Assembly: GCF_005876955.1 (NCBI RefSeq)
Contig: NZ_SSCL01000019.1
Location: forward strand, 1-57,438
Direction: 5' to 3'
Source: Sinomonas gamaensis
GTDB taxonomy: Bacteria > Actinomycetota > Actinomycetes > Actinomycetales > Micrococcaceae
DNA length: 57,438 bases
The position numbers were made by a program, and so were the translations under genes. Below, piece after piece: positions 24,090 through 34,189 of the stretch (within the stretch, counting starts at the first letter, position 1; the number at the start of each line of letters is the position of its first letter). The notes under the pieces were generated by a model. That model made no database searches. It was not told where the DNA came from and saw nothing but the letters and a program-made list of their open reading frames with translations.

Positions 24090-25408
24090 TGGTCCTCCTC
24101 TTTGCGTCGGATGCTACAACCGGTTCCGACACAGGACGACCGGTGGCGAAGCGCACGGGGGCGTCGGAGGTGAAAGCCGGGATGGGGGACGTCAGCTTCT
24201 GCCCGACGTCGACAAGGACGCGCAACTGGGCAGCCTCGGCACCGGCAGTCAGGATCGTGTTGCCCGCCCGAGGCGGGCTCCCCAACCAGAAGGCCGCCTC
24301 GCGTCCGCGGCGCACCCACCGCTCACGCCCGGCCCCGTCGGCGAGGGCGAAGTCGGCCGCCAGGGTGAAGAAGTCCTCGGAGAGCTCGTGCCTCGCCGGG
24401 AACCACTCGTCCCAGGACACGACGCCGATGCGCGCGGCCGGGGAGTCCGCGCCCGTTCTGGGGAACGCGGAGAGTACCTTCGCGATGCGGCGGTAGAGCC
24501 CGTGCACCGGGTCCGAGCCCGTGCCCTTGGGCCGGTCCGGGTGCGGGGCGGCGACGAACACCACCACGAGTCCGGAGGTCTCCAGGGGGCGCTCGCGCAG
24601 CAGCTCCGCCCAGCGGCGCACCTTCTTCTCCAGCGCGGCGGAGGCGGTGGCGGTGACCTCGATCGCGATGCGGAGCCCGTCGTTGCGGACCAGGGTGCCG
24701 TCGGCGCGCCGGTTGTCCGTCGCCGGCCACTCCTTCCCGAGCCCGGAGCCGGCGTAGAGGTCCATGGTGGAGAGCTTCTCCCCGAGCACGGCACCGACCT
24801 CGGGGAGGTATTCGGCGGCGCGGAGGGCGAGCTCGGCGGCGAGGATGTTGTGCCGGTCGAACTGGGACCCGCCGGACCACGGATAGCCGGCGGTCACGGC
24901 GACCCACTCCGGCCAGGTCAGGGTCGGAACGATGTGCTTCTCGAACGCGCCCGTGGTCGAGGGCCGGTAGATCGCACCGCGGGAGCGGAGCGCCGAGGGC
25001 ACCGGGAGAGGGGAACGTCCCGACATCCATCAGGCCCACGGCGACCGAGGCGGCGACCGCCGAGGAGGCCGGGTCGAGCAGAAGGGGCGCGCCGGCGAAC
25101 GCTGCCGCCTGCTCCGCAGTCACCGTCCGGTACGAGTCGAGGGCGCCCCACAGCCCGAGGCGATCGCGTCGGCCGCGGTTCACATCCAGCAGCCGCAGCG
25201 CCTCCGCCTCCTCCATCAGGAAGCGCCGGTTCACCGACCGTTCCCGCCGGGCTGCGCGGGCCTCCAGCAGGGACCGGTTCGACCAGGCGGCCTGCGAGCC
25301 CGGAGCCCACAGCCGGTCCCAGTACGGGTCCATCCGCCCAGGGGTGGCCAGCTCAGGGTCGGGGCAGGCCGAGGGGATCAGGTTGGCGTGCACGGCGTCC
25401 ACCATCAT
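24080..25408 (-). pseudogene. Replication-relaxation-like protein with a frameshift
   Basis: Two frames join to a protein of about 430 residues. The first starts at ATG 25408 (MMVDAVHANLIPSACPDPEL) and includes TVTAEQAAAFAGAPLLLDP, a winged-helix-like segment. The second continues AIYRPSTTGAFEKHIVPTLT, HNILAAELALRAAEYLPEVG and AIEVTATASAALEKKVRRWA. These match actinobacterial replication-relaxation proteins next to conjugative ATPases, in which a nuclease-like domain follows a wHTH. The break is near 25012. The start overlaps the TraG-like stop (ATGA), supporting co-translation. The natural end is unclear: the frame runs on to 23602, but beyond about 24080 it is a shadow of DUF2127. Confidence 0.65.
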
Positions 25409-27888
25409 GCCTCCACCTCCAGCCACGGCTTGGCGGCGACGGCTGCGGGCTTCTCCGCATACCCCTGCGCTGCCGCGTACGCTTCGATGTCGGACTCCCA
25501 CTCGGGCAGGTGCACGGTGAACGCCGGCTGGCGGCGCTGGTCCACCCCGGTGCGCACGAGCACGTGGTACGGCTCGAGGTGCTGGACGTCCGCGGCACTC
25601 CAGTCGCTGCCGGCGTTCTCCGCGATCTCCCGCGCCGTGGTCGGGTCGGTCTGGGCGAAGGAGATCAGGGTCCCGTAGGTGAGGAAGTTGTTCCGCAGGT
25701 ACGACCCGAGCTGCTCGGGGCGCTGGGTCGCGAAGACGGCGCGGACCCCGTAGGAGCGGCCCTGGTCGCGGATCCAGGCGATGATCTCCGGGGATGTTCC
25801 GGCCAGGAGGGAGAGCTCGTCGGCGAACACTGTCACCGACCGTCCCTGCTCCAGCCAGCCGGAGCAGGTGCGCAGGATCGCGTGCCGGAGCCCGTACATC
25901 AGCATCGAGGAGATCATCTGGTTGGTGGCCTCCTCCAGGATGCGCCCGGTCTCCGAGGAGCCGGTGTTGATCACCACGGAGCGGTGCCCCTCCAGTACCT
26001 CAGCCCAGGACACCTTCCGGCGCGTCGGGGTCCACCACTCGTCCAGGTCGAGGAGGGTCTTCACCTTCGAGGACGGGGCGTCGAACAGGCCGCGCCGGGC
26101 GGCGGGGGTGATGTTGGAGTCGTACATGGGAAGGAGCCCGTTCCAGGCCTTCTCCAGCTGCAGGTCGGGGGTTCCGCGTTCCCGCAGCTTCACCGCCCGC
26201 TGGTGGATGGCGTTGGCCAGGGAGACCCCGGCGGCGTCGCCGAGCTGGGCGAGGAGGACGTTCGCGTAGAACACCGGGGACCGGCCCGGCTCGATGAGGC
26301 GCAGGTCGAGCTGCTCGGCCTCGGACAGCAGCTCGTCGTCCACCGAGAGCGCAGCAGTGAACACCGGGATGAGGGTCTGCATGGACCGCCACCCGACGCT
26401 GTCCTCGCCGAACGCGTAGCGCATGGCGTTGACGAAGAACTCGGCCTTGGCGGTGTTGTCGCCCGGGACGGCGAACAGGTCGATGCCGGGGGTCGAGGGG
26501 TCGCCGGCGTCCACGATCAGGAGCCGGTCGCTGAGGGCGTGCGCCCAGCGCAGGTACTTGCGGGTTCCGTCGCCCTTGGACTCGAACGCGACCAGGGCGT
26601 TCGCCGCACCCGGATGGCCCGGCTTCCCGGACGGCTTGACCCGCTCGAGGCAGTGCCACCCGAACAGCGACCGCACCAGCAGCGACTTTCCTGATCCGGG
26701 CTGGCCAACAATCGCGGTGCCGAAGAGGAGTGCCGCGGCGGAGAGGTGAACGTCCCCGTCCTCGGTCGGGCCGAGGACCGGGCCGATGGGGGCGCGCACC
26801 GCGGGGGGAGCGGAGCGGGCGGCGGTGGAGGCCGCGCCGGAGATGGCGCCGGCGTGCGGGGAGACGATCGCGGCGAACGCGTTCGGGGCCATCAGGAACG
26901 TGTCCTGGGCGAGCGGGTAGTCCCCGTCGGAGGCGGCGATCCGCTTCTCGTACGGGTTGCCGTGGGAGTCGACCTTCTTCAAAGTGGACTCCTTCCGCGG
27001 CGGGGCCGGGGCCGTCCGCCGGGAGGCTGGGGGAGGGAACGCGGCTGCGGCCAGGGCACGGCGGAGGCGGGTGTCCTCGGAAGGGATGCGCCCGCTGGCG
27101 GCGGCCGCACCCAGAAGCCCTGCGACGACGGCGGCGGCGAACAGCGCCGGCTGGGCGAGACCGTGCGCCGACGGCGCGTAAGCCCACATGGTGTCTGGCA
27201 CCATCGGGACGCCGATGATCGCGGCCAGGGCCAGGAGCGCCGCGATGGGCGCCCCGAACCGCAGCCGGGACCGGGTGCGGGGGAACACGACCTCGGTGTC
27301 CAGGTCGAACCCGGGCATGGCGGCGGCGAGCTGGGCCAGAATCGAGGCGACCTCGTCCTCCGAGGGGCCGCCGGCCATCACGGAGACGACCATCGCGTTC
27401 CCGGAGAGGGAATGGTGGGTGGGGACCGCGGTGCCGAGCCGGTGCGCCAGCCAGGGCACGTGCCGCTTCCGCTCCCGGTTCGACGGGGCGCGCATCGTCA
27501 CCGCCACCCACGACCCCTCCGGCATGGCGTTGGCCAGCAGCCTCGGCAGCTCCCCCGGGTCGATCCCGGCCTGGGTCTCCCGCAGCACGACGCTGTTGCG
27601 GTGCACGAGCCGTCCGACCACTGCGGCGTCGGCGAGGTCGTCCGGGAGCTCGGCCCGCTCGGCGTGCGCGCCGACCGCCTGCGCCAGGGGCAGGGCGGCG
27701 TTCGCGGCGTACGCCTTCTCGTCCAGCAGGACCGCCCCGTGCATGCCGGAGGCGTCCCGGCGGGTCAGCAGGGTCGCCGCCTGCCCGCGGGCGACCGCGG
27801 AGGCGAACGCGGCGGTCCGCTGCCCGAACTGCTGGGGGTTGGTCTCGAGGTTCCCGGCGCGCGTGAGCCGGATCATGTGCGTCTCCAT
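25405..27888 (-). CDS. VirD4/TraG-like conjugative coupling ATPase
   Basis: About 827 residues. N-terminal region (1-200) has an SCO6880/TraC-like layout, followed by two membrane spans (about 207-265, FGAPIAALLALAAIIGVPMV and LFAAAVVAGLLGAAAA). The motor domain carries Walker A GQPGSGKS near 395-402 and Walker B VFADELSLLA near 686-694, with FATQRPEQLGSYLRNNFLTY and YGTLISFAQTD after it, as in VirD4/TraG ATPases that feed DNA to a type IV channel. It hydrolyses ATP at the inner membrane. GTGGGG lies before ATG 27888. It is coupled to the replication-relaxation gene. Upstream is 700 bp of non-coding hairpins. Complete and unbroken. Confidence 0.85.
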   Translation of the reverse strand: METHMIRLTRAGNLETNPQQFGQRTAAFASAVARGQAATLLTRRDASGMHGAVLLDEKAYAANAALPLAQAVGAHAERAELPDDLADAAVVGRLVHRNSVVLRETQAGIDPGELPRLLANAMPEGSWVAVTMRAPSNRERKRHVPWLAHRLGTAVPTHHSLSGNAMVVSVMAGGPSEDEVASILAQLAAAMPGFDLDTEVVFPRTRSRLRFGAPIAALLALAAIIGVPMVPDTMWAYAPSAHGLAQPALFAAAVVAGLLGAAAASGRIPSEDTRLRRALAAAAFPPPASRRTAPAPPRKESTLKKVDSHGNPYEKRIAASDGDYPLAQDTFLMAPNAFAAIVSPHAGAISGAASTAARSAPPAVRAPIGPVLGPTEDGDVHLSAAALLFGTAIVGQPGSGKSLLVRSLFGWHCLERVKPSGKPGHPGAANALVAFESKGDGTRKYLRWAHALSDRLLIVDAGDPSTPGIDLFAVPGDNTAKAEFFVNAMRYAFGEDSVGWRSMQTLIPVFTAALSVDDELLSEAEQLDLRLIEPGRSPVFYANVLLAQLGDAAGVSLANAIHQRAVKLRERGTPDLQLEKAWNGLLPMYDSNITPAARRGLFDAPSSKVKTLLDLDEWWTPTRRKVSWAEVLEGHRSVVINTGSSETGRILEEATNQMISSMLMYGLRHAILRTCSGWLEQGRSVTVFADELSLLAGTSPEIIAWIRDQGRSYGVRAVFATQRPEQLGSYLRNNFLTYGTLISFAQTDPTTAREIAENAGSDWSAADVQHLEPYHVLVRTGVDQRRQPAFTVHLPEWESDIEAYAAAQGYAEKPAAVAAKPWLEVEA

Positions 27889-28550
27889 CGCACCCCACCA
27901 TGCGTAGAGCACGCCCCACGGCCCCCTGGCCCGGCACCCTGAGTTCACGCCGGACAGGATCCCCAACACCGCAATGTGCTTCGCCCGAAACGCAGGAAGC
28001 CGGGACCCCCAGCCCCACAGGGGCTTACTGTCTGTCCAGTTGATGGTCGGAATCGCACGATGGGGTCTCCCCAGCCGGTGGCTGGGGTCCTCCCTCAATG
28101 CCTGCTTGTGTGCGGCGGGCCGGGTGCCCGGTCGCCGTGGCCCGGCGTGTCGTTCCGCCGGGCGTGTCGGGGTTCCGACATGGGGTGCGGGCGCTTCGCG
28201 CCCTGCCCTCACATGGTGGTGTGCGGCCCGTTGACGTGCCGAGGGGGTGGCTGGGATGAGCTGGGCTGGCACCGATGTGGGGGCTGGGTCCAAAGAGTCT
28301 TCAATGGGGGCTGCGCCCCCGGGTGGGTGCCTGGCCGGGGCCGTTGTTCGGCTTGCCGTGGTGGGTGCCGGTGGGCCCGCCCGTGGGCGGGCTGGTGGAG
28401 CGGTATGGGGTGCGGTCTGGTGGGCGGACCGTGGTGGCGTGACGTGGTTGTCCCGCCGATGAGGGGCTTCGCCCCGGGGGAGCGGGCTGGGACCGGGGGT
28501 GCCCGGGCGGACCAGGGTCCGCCCACGGGGGAACGAGACGGAGGGCGCAC
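27889..28550. other. Non-coding stretch packed with GC hairpins
   Basis: No credible gene. At least eight perfect short hairpins occur: AGCCCC/GGGGCT at 28011, CCCCAGCC/GGCTGGGG at 28069, CCCGGCG/CGCCGGG at 28141, TGTCGG/CCGACA near 28165, GGGCGC/GCGCCC near 28189, GGGGGC/GCCCCC near 28306, GCCCGCC/GGCGGGC near 28376 and GGGCGGAC/GTCCGCCC at 28505. The plus strand is G- and T-rich. It lies directly upstream of the coupling ATPase, where an origin of transfer or structured leader could be. Confidence 0.6.
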
Positions 28551-28576
28551 TGAACCGTACCGGGTTTGATGGAGGG
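28551..28576 (+). repeat. IS3 left inverted repeat
   Basis: Starts TGAACCGTACCGGGTTTG. It matches the inverted right end at 18 of 26 positions and is continuous over CCGGGTTTG. Transposase binding site. Confidence 0.8.
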
Positions 28577-28602
28577 ATTGATGACCCGGGAGGATTGTTC
28601 TC

Positions 28603-29830
<1,228 letters not shown>

Positions 29831-29834
29831 AGAC

Positions 29835-29860
29835 CTCTCCACCAAACCCGGAGCTTGACA
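29835..29860 (-). repeat. IS3 right inverted repeat
   Basis: Reverse strand begins TGTCAAGCTCCGGGTTTGG, matching the left end over CCGGGTTTG and TGGAG. It ends at 29860, immediately before the CAC target duplicate. Confidence 0.8.
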
Positions 29861-30470
29861 CACCGCAGGACGAGCAGCCGGAACGCGACGGGCCCCCACC
29901 CGGCGGGGGCGAAGCCCCAGCCCACGGCCCGACACCAGTGCGAGCCCGACACCAACAACCCAACCCCACGCACACCCGGCGGCGCAGCCGCCTGCACCCC
30001 ATCACGAACCGCGACCCGAGGCACGATGAGGGGACGCCACGCACCCGCGGCCGCAGGCCGCTGACAGGGAAGACACCAGCCCGCCCCGAAGGGGCAGACC
30101 CGCCATGGACAGCCCGGGGCCCGGCCGAAGGCCCGGCCCCCGCGGGCAAGGGGCGCGCAGCGCACCGCCGCCCGGCCCGCAGCACGGACCGGGCGCCGGC
30201 ACGCCACGCACCACGGGCCAGCAGGCCGCGCAGCGGCCCCCGGGAAACATCACGGGGAACACGACGCGCAACCAACCACGCGGAACGGAACGGGCAACAA
30301 GAAGCACCCCCACGCGAGGTCGCGCAGCGACTGAGCTTCTTAATATGGGCACCCTCGGCTGGACGGTGGCGGCAGTCGGGGCTAGCGCCCGGCACCCGCG
30401 CCTCCCGGTGGTCGGCGCGCAAGAGGGAGGGGCTCTTCGTGGTGGGGGTATCGCTCGGCGCGGGGAGACG
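29861..30470. other. Non-coding C/A-rich hairpin stretch beyond the IS
   Basis: No believable gene. GC hairpins continue (GCCCCC/GGGGGC and GGGGC-GAA-GCCCC near 29895-29920, GCCCC-GAA-GGGGC near 30085, GGCC-GAA-GGCC near 30125). Unlike the left side, the plus strand here is C- and A-rich. The IS3 copy splits one hairpin field, or two fields of opposite polarity. Confidence 0.5.
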
Positions 30471-30968
30471 TCAGGACTCGGCCTCGGAGGGTCCGCCGTC
30501 GAGGTGTGGAAGCGTGACGGGTTCGCCGTGGACGGCGACGATGTTGCCGGTCTTCTCCGCGTGCAGCTCGACCACCTCGAGCGGGACATGGGCTTGGATG
30601 CGCGACGCCGACTGGGCGACGTCGTCGGGGATGCGCTCGGCGGCGATCGCCACCCGGTGCTCGACGCGGGGGAGCCGGACGCGTTCGTCCTCCCAATGCT
30701 GGAGGGCTCGGGCGAGCTGCTCCTGGTCGGCGTCGCCGAGCTGGACCTCGACGACGCGCCGGACGCCGTCCGCGGGGTGGAAGAGGATGACGGCGAATTG
30801 GTCGGGCCGCTCGTGGAGGATGGTGCGCTCGAACGCCGGCAGCCCGGTCCCGACCCCGAGGATGATCGGGCTCGCCTCGATGCGGGCGGCGAGCCAGGCG
30901 GCGTCGAGGCCGAAGTCTTCGCGGAGGCGCTTGGGGCGGGGCGGGGTGGAGCTCACGCGCCCGATCAT
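30471..30968 (-). CDS. Predicted PD-(D/E)XK nuclease-like protein with an EVQLG motif
   Basis: About 165 residues, cytoplasmic. The core reads FAVILFHPADGVRRVVEVQL then GDADQEQLARALQHWEDERV and HRVAIAAERI. This recalls a family of predicted restriction-like nucleases with a conserved beta-hairpin E-x-Q followed by an EYWD-ER helix. The acidic residue and Gln fit a variant PD-(D/E)XK active site. I rely on memory of the family pattern, so this is tentative. Start ATG 30968 is chosen as the first Met of the compact protein; GTG 30956 is possible, and neither has a clear ribosome site. It lies alone between the hairpin field and a secreted-protein gene. Confidence 0.5.
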   Translation of the reverse strand: MIGRVSSTPPRPKRLREDFGLDAAWLAARIEASPIILGVGTGLPAFERTILHERPDQFAVILFHPADGVRRVVEVQLGDADQEQLARALQHWEDERVRLPRVEHRVAIAAERIPDDVAQSASRIQAHVPLEVVELHAEKTGNIVAVHGEPVTLPHLDGGPSEAES

Positions 30969-31102
30969 ATGTGCGAGCCGGGAACGTGCTGGGGAGGGAC
31001 GCGGCGTCTCCGGGTTTCGACCAGGACGAGGCTTTCCCACAAGAGGGCTGCCAGCCCCCTGATGGAGACTGACAGCCAGGTTGGAACAGCGGGTGCGTCC
31101 GG

Positions 31103-31408
31103 CTACTGGGCCTGCGTAATCGTTACAGGTCCGGTAGGAGTCGTGCAAACCGTCGACGCGTCGCCGGTCCGGGCCGTCTGTTGGGCGAGCACGGCGACTG
31201 GGCCCACGGCAACGCCGCAGACGTTCGCGGCAACCTGAGCAGCGACACCAACGTTGGCGTTGTTCAGGATGCTGACGTCGCCGACGGCGACGTTGACCAA
31301 CCCGCTCTGCTGCTGGTTGGCTGCGTTGGCCGGTGCCATGAGGCCGCCAGAGAGGAGCAGTGATCCCGCGAGAGCCGCGCCTGCCATCGAATTCGTGGCC
31401 AGTTTCAT
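31103..31408 (-). CDS. Small secreted protein resembling rodlin/chaplin-type surface proteins
   Basis: A 101-residue protein. A signal peptide ends at ANAANQ (about residue 30). The mature part is hydrophobic, Val/Ala/Asn-rich and without charge clusters: QQSGLVNVAVGDVSILNNAN and AAQVAANVCGVAVGPVAVLA, with two Cys. Short repeats of VNV and NVCGVAV recall the rodlins and related surface proteins of actinobacteria that assemble on the cell wall. AGGAGG lies six bases before ATG 31408. Monocistronic. Confidence 0.7.
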   Translation of the reverse strand: MKLATNSMAGAALAGSLLLSGGLMAPANAANQQQSGLVNVAVGDVSILNNANVGVAAQVAANVCGVAVGPVAVLAQQTARTGDASTVCTTPTGPVTITQAQ

Positions 31409-31601
31409 CGTTGCCTCCTAGTTCAATTCATTCACTCGGTTACTTGCCCGCGGCGTTCCTCGAGGATCCGGTGGAGCCCGAACATCCCGCCGCCCCGGCC
31501 AGATACCCGCCACATGCAGCCCTAGACACAATCGACTGAAGTGGGAGTGAGGCTAGCAGTGGGCCCCCCGAGCTGGGAGGGCGGCGGCAGCAAGGTGAGC
31601 A

Positions 31602-32433
31602 TCAGCCAACCGCGCCGGAGCTAGGGGCTACCGGGCAGTGCGGGCGGATGAAGTTCTGCCGGATCCCGTGCCCGGCGCAGACGTCGCCCAGTGAGTAGCG
31701 GCAGGCCCAGGCATTGTCGGTCATCAACCGTTCGATCCGGCCGATCCCCAGGGCGGCGAAGTACGCGATCGCGCGTTCGAGGAATGCGGCGCAGGTCGTG
31801 CCCTTCTCATCCGGGAGGATCTCTGAGTAGGCGAGCCGGGAGAAGTCATCGACCAAGGAGTGGACGTAGTCGTCGCCGATCCGGCGCCCTGTCGGTGCGG
31901 CTTGGTGGTTCGGGCGGGTCTGGCCCTCGGCACGCGAGCCGCCACCGTCGGGGATCCGCCCGAGCTTCTTCACGTCCATGTGGACAAGTTCGCCCGGGTG
32001 CTGGCGCTCGTAGCGGTGGGCTGTAGCCTTGGAAGCCCTGATCACCTCCCCGCTGATCGTGTCCAATGCCGCCAGGTGCGGGATGCCGTTGCGGGCAAGC
32101 ACCCGGGAGACCGTCCGGGCGGGCACGCCCGTCTGGGCCGAGATCCAGTCGGGGCCGCCGCGTTCTCGCTTCCTCAACGCGATGATCTTCTGCTCGAGCT
32201 CGTCTGCCGTATGGCGAGGACAGATGCGCGGGCGGGACGAGCGATCGTGCAGGCCGGGCTCGCCCTTGGCCGCATAACGATCGATACAGGTCTTCACGCA
32301 CTTGCGCGAGACGCCCATGGCGGCGGCGATATGGGCTGTTTCCATCCTTGAAGTGGCGCCGGACTCCTTGAAGGTGGCGCCGGACGATCAGCAGGCGACC
32401 GTGGAAGGTCAGACGGGCATTACCGTGGGATAT
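31602..32433 (-). pseudogene. IS481-family transposase remnant
   Basis: N-terminus SHGNARLTFHGRLLIVRRHL is in one frame and the remainder (METAHIAAAMGVSRKCVKTC, GIPHLAALDTISGEVI, VHMDVKKLGRIPDGGG, IERLMTDNAWACRY) in another. A 20/21-bp imperfect tandem repeat sits at the junction. The first two catalytic Asp residues are present (HMDV, TDNA), but the protein ends at FIRPHCP, before the Glu motif and the C-terminal helix. It is therefore frameshifted and truncated, with no intact terminal repeats seen. Confidence 0.85.
32345..32385. repeat. Tandem 20/21-bp duplication in the IS481 remnant
   Basis: TCCTTGAAGTGGCGCCGGAC (32345-32364) is followed directly by a copy differing only by one extra G (32365-32385). 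The length difference of one base shifts the reading frame. It looks like a slipped or unequal duplication that helped kill the gene. Confidence 0.75.
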
Positions 32434-32537
32434 GAGAGCCTCCGGGTTGATGGTGCAGCCTTCGACAAGCCACACCCCATCTGGAGGCTCTCCCTACGTC
32501 AATGCGACGCGCCTGCAACCAACCTCGCCAGGTACAA

Positions 32538-32882
32538 CTAGTCGCGCTGCTTCAGACGGCGGGCGAGTTCGGCGATGAGCTCTTGGTCAGTGAGGTCCGC
32601 GGCAGCGAACTTGGGCTCGGGGGCCGGGGGCTGCATGTCCTCGAGCTCGTATTCGTTCGCGATGTCGGAAGTGAGCAGCTCCGAGACCTTGCCCGGAGCC
32701 CAGCCGAGGGCTTCCTCGAGCTTCGGCCGGAAGGTGGGAGTCGGCTCGTTGGTGGCACCGAGCCATCCGTAGACCGTCCGCACGCCAGCACCAGTGCGTT
32801 TGGCGAGGGTTTCCCGGGTCCACCCATAGAACGAGATCTGCGTACTGATAAGGGCGGCGAGCTTGTCCAAATTTGCACTCAT
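32538..32882 (-). CDS. HTH (XRE-like) regulator
   Basis: About 114 residues. A helix-turn-helix near the N-terminus reads FYGWTRETLAKRTGAGVRTV and YGWLGATNEPTPT, then a helical stretch (RPKLEEALGWAPGKVSELL) and an acidic Pro-rich tail. Such short regulators accompany mobile elements. ATG 32882 has no strong ribosome site and may be leaderless; the frame to 32909 adds nine residues. It is divergent from another HTH gene at 32974 with palindromes between them, suggesting mutual or auto-repression. Confidence 0.7.
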   Translation of the reverse strand: MSANLDKLAALISTQISFYGWTRETLAKRTGAGVRTVYGWLGATNEPTPTFRPKLEEALGWAPGKVSELLTSDIANEYELEDMQPPAPEPKFAAADLTDQELIAELARRLKQRD

Positions 32883-32885
32883 GTC

Positions 32886-32911
32886 GCAAGTCTTGCATGC
32901 GTTCCGCATGC
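32886..32911. promoter_or_regulatory. Nested palindromes between divergent HTH genes
   Basis: GCATGCG-TTC-CGCATGC (32895-32911) is a perfect 7-bp dyad. It overlaps GCAAG-T-CTTGC (32886-32896), another perfect dyad. Both lie in the 91-bp intergenic region immediately beside the start of the minus-strand HTH gene, as operators would. Confidence 0.6.
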
Positions 32912-32973
32912 CAGTTCAACGCCACGCAGACAGGTGCGAGGCCGACAAAAGCTCGCCGGGTAGGCTCACCCCT

Positions 32974-33219
32974 GTGAAGGACGGGGGAACCGACGCGCTG
33001 GAGGCAGCGCTCGGCAAGCAGATTCGGATCGAGCTGCTCGAGCGCGACATGACCCAGCAAGACCTCGCTGATGCGATGGGCATGGAGAGGGCCACCATGA
33101 GCCGGTACATGCGGGGTCACCGGAGCATGACTCTGAGGACGTACTCCAAACTCGCCGACACACTCGGCGTCCCGCCCGACCAGCTGATGGCACGCGCGAT
33201 GAGAAGGGTTGAGGCGTGA
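32974..33219 (+). CDS. HTH (XRE family) regulator
   Basis: 81 residues comprising little more than one XRE domain: GKQIRIELLERDMTQQDLAD, AMGMERATMSRYMRGHRSMT and LRTYSKLADTLGVPPDQLM. Typical of plasmid or phage repressors of Cro/CI type. GTG 32974 follows GGGTAGG at a fair distance. Its stop overlaps the start of the following membrane-protein gene (GTGA), so regulator and small membrane proteins share an operon. Confidence 0.85.
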   Translation: MKDGGTDALEAALGKQIRIELLERDMTQQDLADAMGMERATMSRYMRGHRSMTLRTYSKLADTLGVPPDQLMARAMRRVEA

Positions 33220-33536
33220 GCGATCGTGGACAGTAGGCCTTCATAGGGCTGGCCCTGATCGTCGCCGGCCTCTTGCTTGGACTGATCCCACAGACGAAGC
33301 ACTTCGACGGCTTCCCTGGCGGCCCGAGCGCGCTCAGCAACACGTATTCGGAACCCACCCCCGCGTAGGCCCTGCCTTGTGGTGCGCCTTGGGTCCCCGC
33401 GGGGGGCTGCCGCAGTGAGGACTTCGGACCGCGGCCTCAGCTCGCCATCCTCTCCCTTGCGTTGGGCGGGGTGGTCATCCTGGGCTCATTCGTTGTCGTT
33501 GGCTCGCAGAACGCAAAGGCCAGGAACACTCCGTGA
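33216..33536 (+). CDS. Two-span membrane protein with two in-frame TAG codons
   Basis: The frame from GTG 33216 to TGA 33534 is 106 codons with no indel, but TAG occurs at codons 7 (33234) and 51 (33366). Read through, it gives two membrane helices (AFIGLALIVAGLLLGLIP and LAILSLALGGVVILGSFVV) with a small Cys-containing domain between (LPCGAPWVPAGGCRSED). This plan is familiar in small actinobacterial membrane proteins. Both ends are coupled by GTGA overlaps to the HTH gene before and the gene after, so the whole span is a gene, not chance. Either nonsense decay or amber readthrough. Both TAGs are followed by GCC. Confidence 0.6.
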
Positions 33537-33796
33537 AGGTAGTAGGCACGATCCGCCCCACGGAACCCAAGGAGATCGAGGTCGACGCGCCCTCATACCT
33601 AGAGGCCTTCGAGCTCATGAAGGCCCAGGTCCCCAAGGGCTGGCAGCTCCTCCAAGTCAAGGGTCTAATGGATCCCGCGATTGCCTCCTTCTGGGGAAGC
33701 CTCGTTGGCGGCGGTGCCATCGCCGCCGGCGTTAGTTTCCGCCATCTTCGTCTTCCTCGGCCAAAGCCGGCGCGAGCTCAAGCACTATTGGCGTGA
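33533..33796 (+). CDS. Small hypothetical protein of mobile-element type, boundary uncertain
   Basis: From GTG 33533, which overlaps the previous stop (GTGA), it reads VKVVGTIRPTEPKEIEVDAP and YLEAFELMKAQVPKGWQLLQ, about 45 residues of a compact alpha/beta protein like ones I associate with actinobacterial phages and elements. No stop separates it from the following MDPAIASFWGSLVGG, although TAATG at 33666 in another frame suggests the original stop/start overlap. After about 33735 the frame is shadow. Probably two genes now fused by a small indel, or a natural fusion. Confidence 0.5.
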   Translation: MKVVGTIRPTEPKEIEVDAPSYLEAFELMKAQVPKGWQLLQVKGLMDPAIASFWGSLVGGGAIAAGVSFRHLRLPRPKPARAQALLA

Positions 33797-34189
33797 GAAG
33801 CGCTACGAGTCCTATGTTGAGTTGCTGATGGACGTCGAGCCCAGGATGAAGGAGCTAGCCCTTGCTACCCGTCGGCGGAACAGCGGGATCAACGAGAACA
33901 TCCCGAAGTGGTCCGCCCGTGCACCGTCGCACTGCAGGATCCTCATGGATCAGGTAGTCCAACGCGCATATGACCATTGGTGGGGTGCCCAAGCCCGTGC
34001 CGCAGAGCCCGACAACCCTCTAGATGCCTGCATCCCCACCCCAGATGAGAAGGCCAAGAATTACAACAGGGAGCTCAAGGTCTTCGAGGTCCTGGATGCC
34101 CAGCGTGACCTCGTGAAGGCAATTGAGAAGATCCTCGGTCTAACAAAAAACTCGGGATGCGCTCAGACGCCTAGACACGAAAAAAGCCC
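33668..34189 (+). pseudogene. Membrane-anchored protein with a frameshift
   Basis: MDPAIASFWGSLVGGGAIAA starts at ATG 33668; after a one-base shift near 33735 the protein continues LVSAIFVFLGQSRRELKHYW, KRYESYVELLMDVEPRMKEL, DQVVQRAYDHWWGAQARAAE and NRELKVFEVLDAQRDLVKAI in the next frame. One membrane span and a long helical cytoplasmic domain. It is the last gene of the operon that begins with the HTH regulator. The true stop was probably near 34145 (TAA in another frame). Unknown family. Confidence 0.55.

Noticed and set aside
23896-26694. Plus-strand open frame of 932 codons
   Set aside because: It is antisense to the replication-relaxation and coupling ATPase genes, has extreme Gly/Arg/Pro content and no domain. 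High-GC shadow.
26746-27942. Plus-strand frame of 398 codons
   Set aside because: Shadow of the coupling ATPase on the opposite strand; Gly/Arg-rich with no ribosome site.
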